64,000 bases of DNA. Origin: Bacteroidota bacterium (GTDB lineage: Bacteria; Bacteroidota; Bacteroidia; Flavobacteriales; Crocinitomicaceae). Shown here piece after piece: positions 63,941 to 64,000 of the stretch. The position numbers and the translations under genes are program-made. The notes beneath the pieces were generated by a model. That model did not search any database. It worked only from the letters and a program-made list of their open reading frames with translations, and had not been told where the DNA came from. The stretch spans positions 18,568-82,567 of the forward strand of contig JAKQEZ010000537.1 of NCBI GenBank assembly GCA_029558435.1. Reading direction: 5' to 3'. Numbering within the stretch: the first letter of the stretch is position 1; each line of letters opens with the position of its first letter.

Positions 63941-64000
63941 GTTTAAACAAACTACTATGAATTATTACGGATCAAGTTCAAAAGTTGGGGACTAAGCATA

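Noticed and set aside
63957..63995. Short open frame at the right edge (MNYYGSSSKVGD)
   Set aside because: Only 12 codons after the tRNA terminator, with no promoter and no recognisable product; not supportable as a gene.

Overview
The window looks like chromosome from an AT-rich member of Bacteroidetes, most likely order Flavobacteriales. The evidence is type IX secretion (T9SS) cargo with gliding-motility-type C-terminal domains, a PorP/SprF outer-membrane protein, a PD40-OmpA lipoprotein-like protein, a short Bacteroidetes-type primary sigma factor, menaquinone synthesis with NDH-2, the rpsF-rpsR-rplI order without ssb or priB, near absence of Shine-Dalgarno sequences, and many promoters of the form TTG-N19-21-TAnnTTTG. 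Genus cannot be fixed from this sequence alone.

Layout. 1-6944: two large secreted T9SS type B proteins (the first cut by the window edge), a PorP/SprF partner and a HAD phosphatase. 7131-12455: ahcY, ileS and rnhA. 12452-14045: a type IV AbiE-like toxin-antitoxin operon read leftward with two operator-like inverted repeats. 14088-16585: a BtrH-like acyltransferase-type gene, a small companion gene and a periplasmic metal-chelate-binding lipoprotein. 16669-24021: ribosomal operon rpsF-rpsR-rplI, uvrA, nnr, a dicarboxylate symporter and a small membrane protein. 24189-24520: a lone ParD-like antitoxin followed by the wreck of its ParE toxin. 24611-35793: M16 peptidase pair, lipoprotein, DegT-type aminotransferase, tadA, an unknown membrane-anchored protein, an ALDH7-type dehydrogenase and an M49-type metallopeptidase. 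35964-41328: a TatA/B-like protein, menD, a polysaccharide flippase with a Wzy-like membrane protein, and a VanZ-like protein. 41315-48797: S9 peptidase, primary sigma factor, priA and a DUF4249-like lipoprotein. 48890-56758: an unknown secreted protein, a small lipoprotein, murB, an FKBP lipoprotein, a TraB/GumN protein, a methyltransferase, a pRiA4b-ORF3-like acidic protein and NDH-2. 56859-60069: PD40-OmpA protein and TPR protein. 60223-63730: ABC ATPase, ABC permease, acyl carrier protein and ketosynthase in one tight operon. 63834-63906: tRNA-Phe with a promoter and terminator.

How the parts connect. The first block, the OmpA protein and the FKBP lipoprotein belong to cell-surface secretion and envelope maintenance. 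MenD and NDH-2 sit at the two ends of menaquinone respiration. The BtrH-like gene pair (14088-15492) and the ABC-ACP-ketosynthase operon (60223-63730) are types of gene that, from memory, neighbour one another in flexirubin/dialkylresorcinol-type lipid loci; here they lie about 45 kb apart.

The most interesting observations are: an isoleucyl-tRNA synthetase whose class I HIGH motif reads GIHH, the swapped form linked to very high mupirocin resistance; two AbiEi-operator-like repeats exactly 63 bp apart; and at least seven genes whose -7 promoter box ends only 5-7 bases before the start codon, suggesting leaderless mRNAs. No gene-free stretch exceeds about 235 bases. I saw no CRISPR array, prophage, intact insertion sequence or rRNA gene.
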